Assembly: GCA_963942565.1 (NCBI GenBank)
Contig: OZ012700.1
Coordinates: 4,574,195-4,638,194, forward strand
Origin: Maea johnstoni
Taxonomy: Eukaryota > Annelida > Polychaeta > Spionida > Magelonidae
Reading direction: 5' to 3'
DNA length: 64,000 nt
The translations under genes were made by a program, and so were the position numbers. The notes beneath the pieces are model-generated. The model searched no databases, was not told the DNA's origin, and was given only the letters and a program-made list of their open reading frames with translations. How positions within the stretch are numbered: position 1 is the stretch's first letter; each line of letters begins with the position of its first letter. Shown piece after piece: positions 63,679 through 64,000 of this stretch.

Positions 63679-64000
63679 GACCTACGAGCGAAGCACCTTG
63701 GCCTTAACGGGGGTAGGTGGACATACGAGCGAAGCACCTCGGCCTAAACTGGGGTAGGTGAATATACGAGCTTAGCACCAGGGCCTTAACTGGGGTAGGT
63801 GGATATACGAGCTTAGCACCTAAGTAGCACCTAAGTAAGTAAGTAAGTAAGTAAACTGGGGTAGGTTGACCTACGAGTGAAGCACCTTGGCCTTAACGGG
63901 GGTAGGTGGACATAGGAGCGAAGCACCTCAACCTAAACTGAGGTAGGTGGATACACGAGCTTAGCACCTAAGTAGCACCTATGAAAGTAAGTAAGTAAGT
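63679..64000 (+). repeat. Duplicated segment with B/C fusion, copy 2, cut by window end
   Basis: Partner of 60463-60784, including ggatacacgag near 63949. The match is still running at the last base, so the block extends beyond the window. Confidence 0.85.

Larger units (their letters stand above)
1..64000 (+). repeat. Satellite array of 41-bp units in ~400-bp higher-order repeats
   Basis: Every line of the window reads as variants of a 41-bp unit ending in ggtaggtg or ggtaggtt. The units are ordered as A-B-C-D-E-A'-C'-E' in an HOR of about 400 bp, all in the same orientation. Two units per HOR (E, E') carry a (GTAA)n tract. No unique stretch, inverted segment, transposon end or gene interrupts the array, and it continues past both window ends. 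I saw no CENP-B-box-like 17-mer and no (TTAGGG)n run, so neither a centromeric nor a telomeric role is directly supported. Tandem satellites of this kind are usual in eukaryotic heterochromatin and subtelomeres; that placement is an inference. Confidence 0.98.

Noticed and set aside
1-64000. CRISPR array
   Set aside because: Repeats are direct and regular, but there are no unique spacers. What lies between any two repeats is another version of the same repeat. No cas genes are present.
1-64000. Telomeric repeat because of gggtagg and ttagc strings
   Set aside because: No run of TTAGGG, TTTAGGG, TTAGG or a similar short telomere unit occurs. The G-rich strings come once per 41-bp unit.
1-64000. 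Transposon, LINE, SINE or LTR insertion within the array
   Set aside because: I found no break in the 41-bp rhythm long enough to hold an element, no terminal repeats other than satellite units, and no poly-A tail. Irregular joints are explained by deletion or duplication of units.
1-64000. Centromere function (CENP-B box)
   Set aside because: I could not see a match to the CENP-B box core in any subunit. HOR structure alone does not show centromere identity.

Overview
The window is one uninterrupted tandem-repeat (satellite) array on a single strand. From base 1 to base 64,000 I found no unique sequence, gene, RNA gene, transposon or CRISPR array. The array runs off both ends, so it is longer than 64 kb. 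Its size, nested repeat hierarchy and abundant CpG-to-TpG/CpA changes suggest heterochromatin or subtelomeric DNA of a eukaryote with CpG methylation. The sequence alone does not let me name the species.

There are four levels of organisation. (1) The base unit is a 41-bp minisatellite with three alignable parts: a start such as gacatacgag, a core such as cgaagcacctcgg, and an end such as actgaggtaggtg. (2) Eight diverged versions, here called A, B, C, D, E, A', C' and E', form a higher-order repeat (HOR) of about 400 bp in the order A-B-C-D-E-A'-C'-E'. E and E' are 41-mers enlarged to about 66 and 80-100 bp by a duplicated 11-mer (tagcacctaag) and a (GTAA)n microsatellite. The HOR splits into a long half (ABCDE, about 230 bp) and a short half (A'C'E', about 160-180 bp). 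There is room for roughly 150-160 HORs. (3) Many HORs are rearranged: halves doubled or missing, 41-mers lost, doubled or fused. (4) Multi-kilobase blocks of HORs are duplicated, often in tandem, with spacings of 1203, 1487, 1847, 1970, 3162, about 3304, about 3563 and about 6322 bp, and looser pairs of about 4.6-7.6 kb.

By region: 1-5.3 kb is HORs with several fusion variants. 5.35-8.8 kb is a tandem duplication of period 1847. 6.9-9.3 kb is copied again at 10.5-12.9 kb. 10.9-24.6 kb is a large tandem duplication (unit about 6.3 kb) whose second copy has 1,017 bp more than the first. 25-30 kb is HORs with a 1487-bp-spaced duplication. 30.5-42 kb holds a block present three times, including a nearly perfect 3162-bp tandem duplication. 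42.2-47.3 kb holds a 1.8-kb block twice. 49-59.5 kb holds a large duplication with insertions and deletions. 59.4-64 kb holds two smaller block duplications, the last cut by the window end.

The short open frames (64-129 codons) lie on the minus strand. They arise because (TTAC)n has no stop codon in any frame, while (GTAA)n on the plus strand stops every frame. I regard none of them as genes. Interest lies in how the array evolves, its strand-asymmetric motifs (splice-donor-like GTAAGT arrays, G-runs, a small palindrome at each half-HOR joint) and its duplication history.
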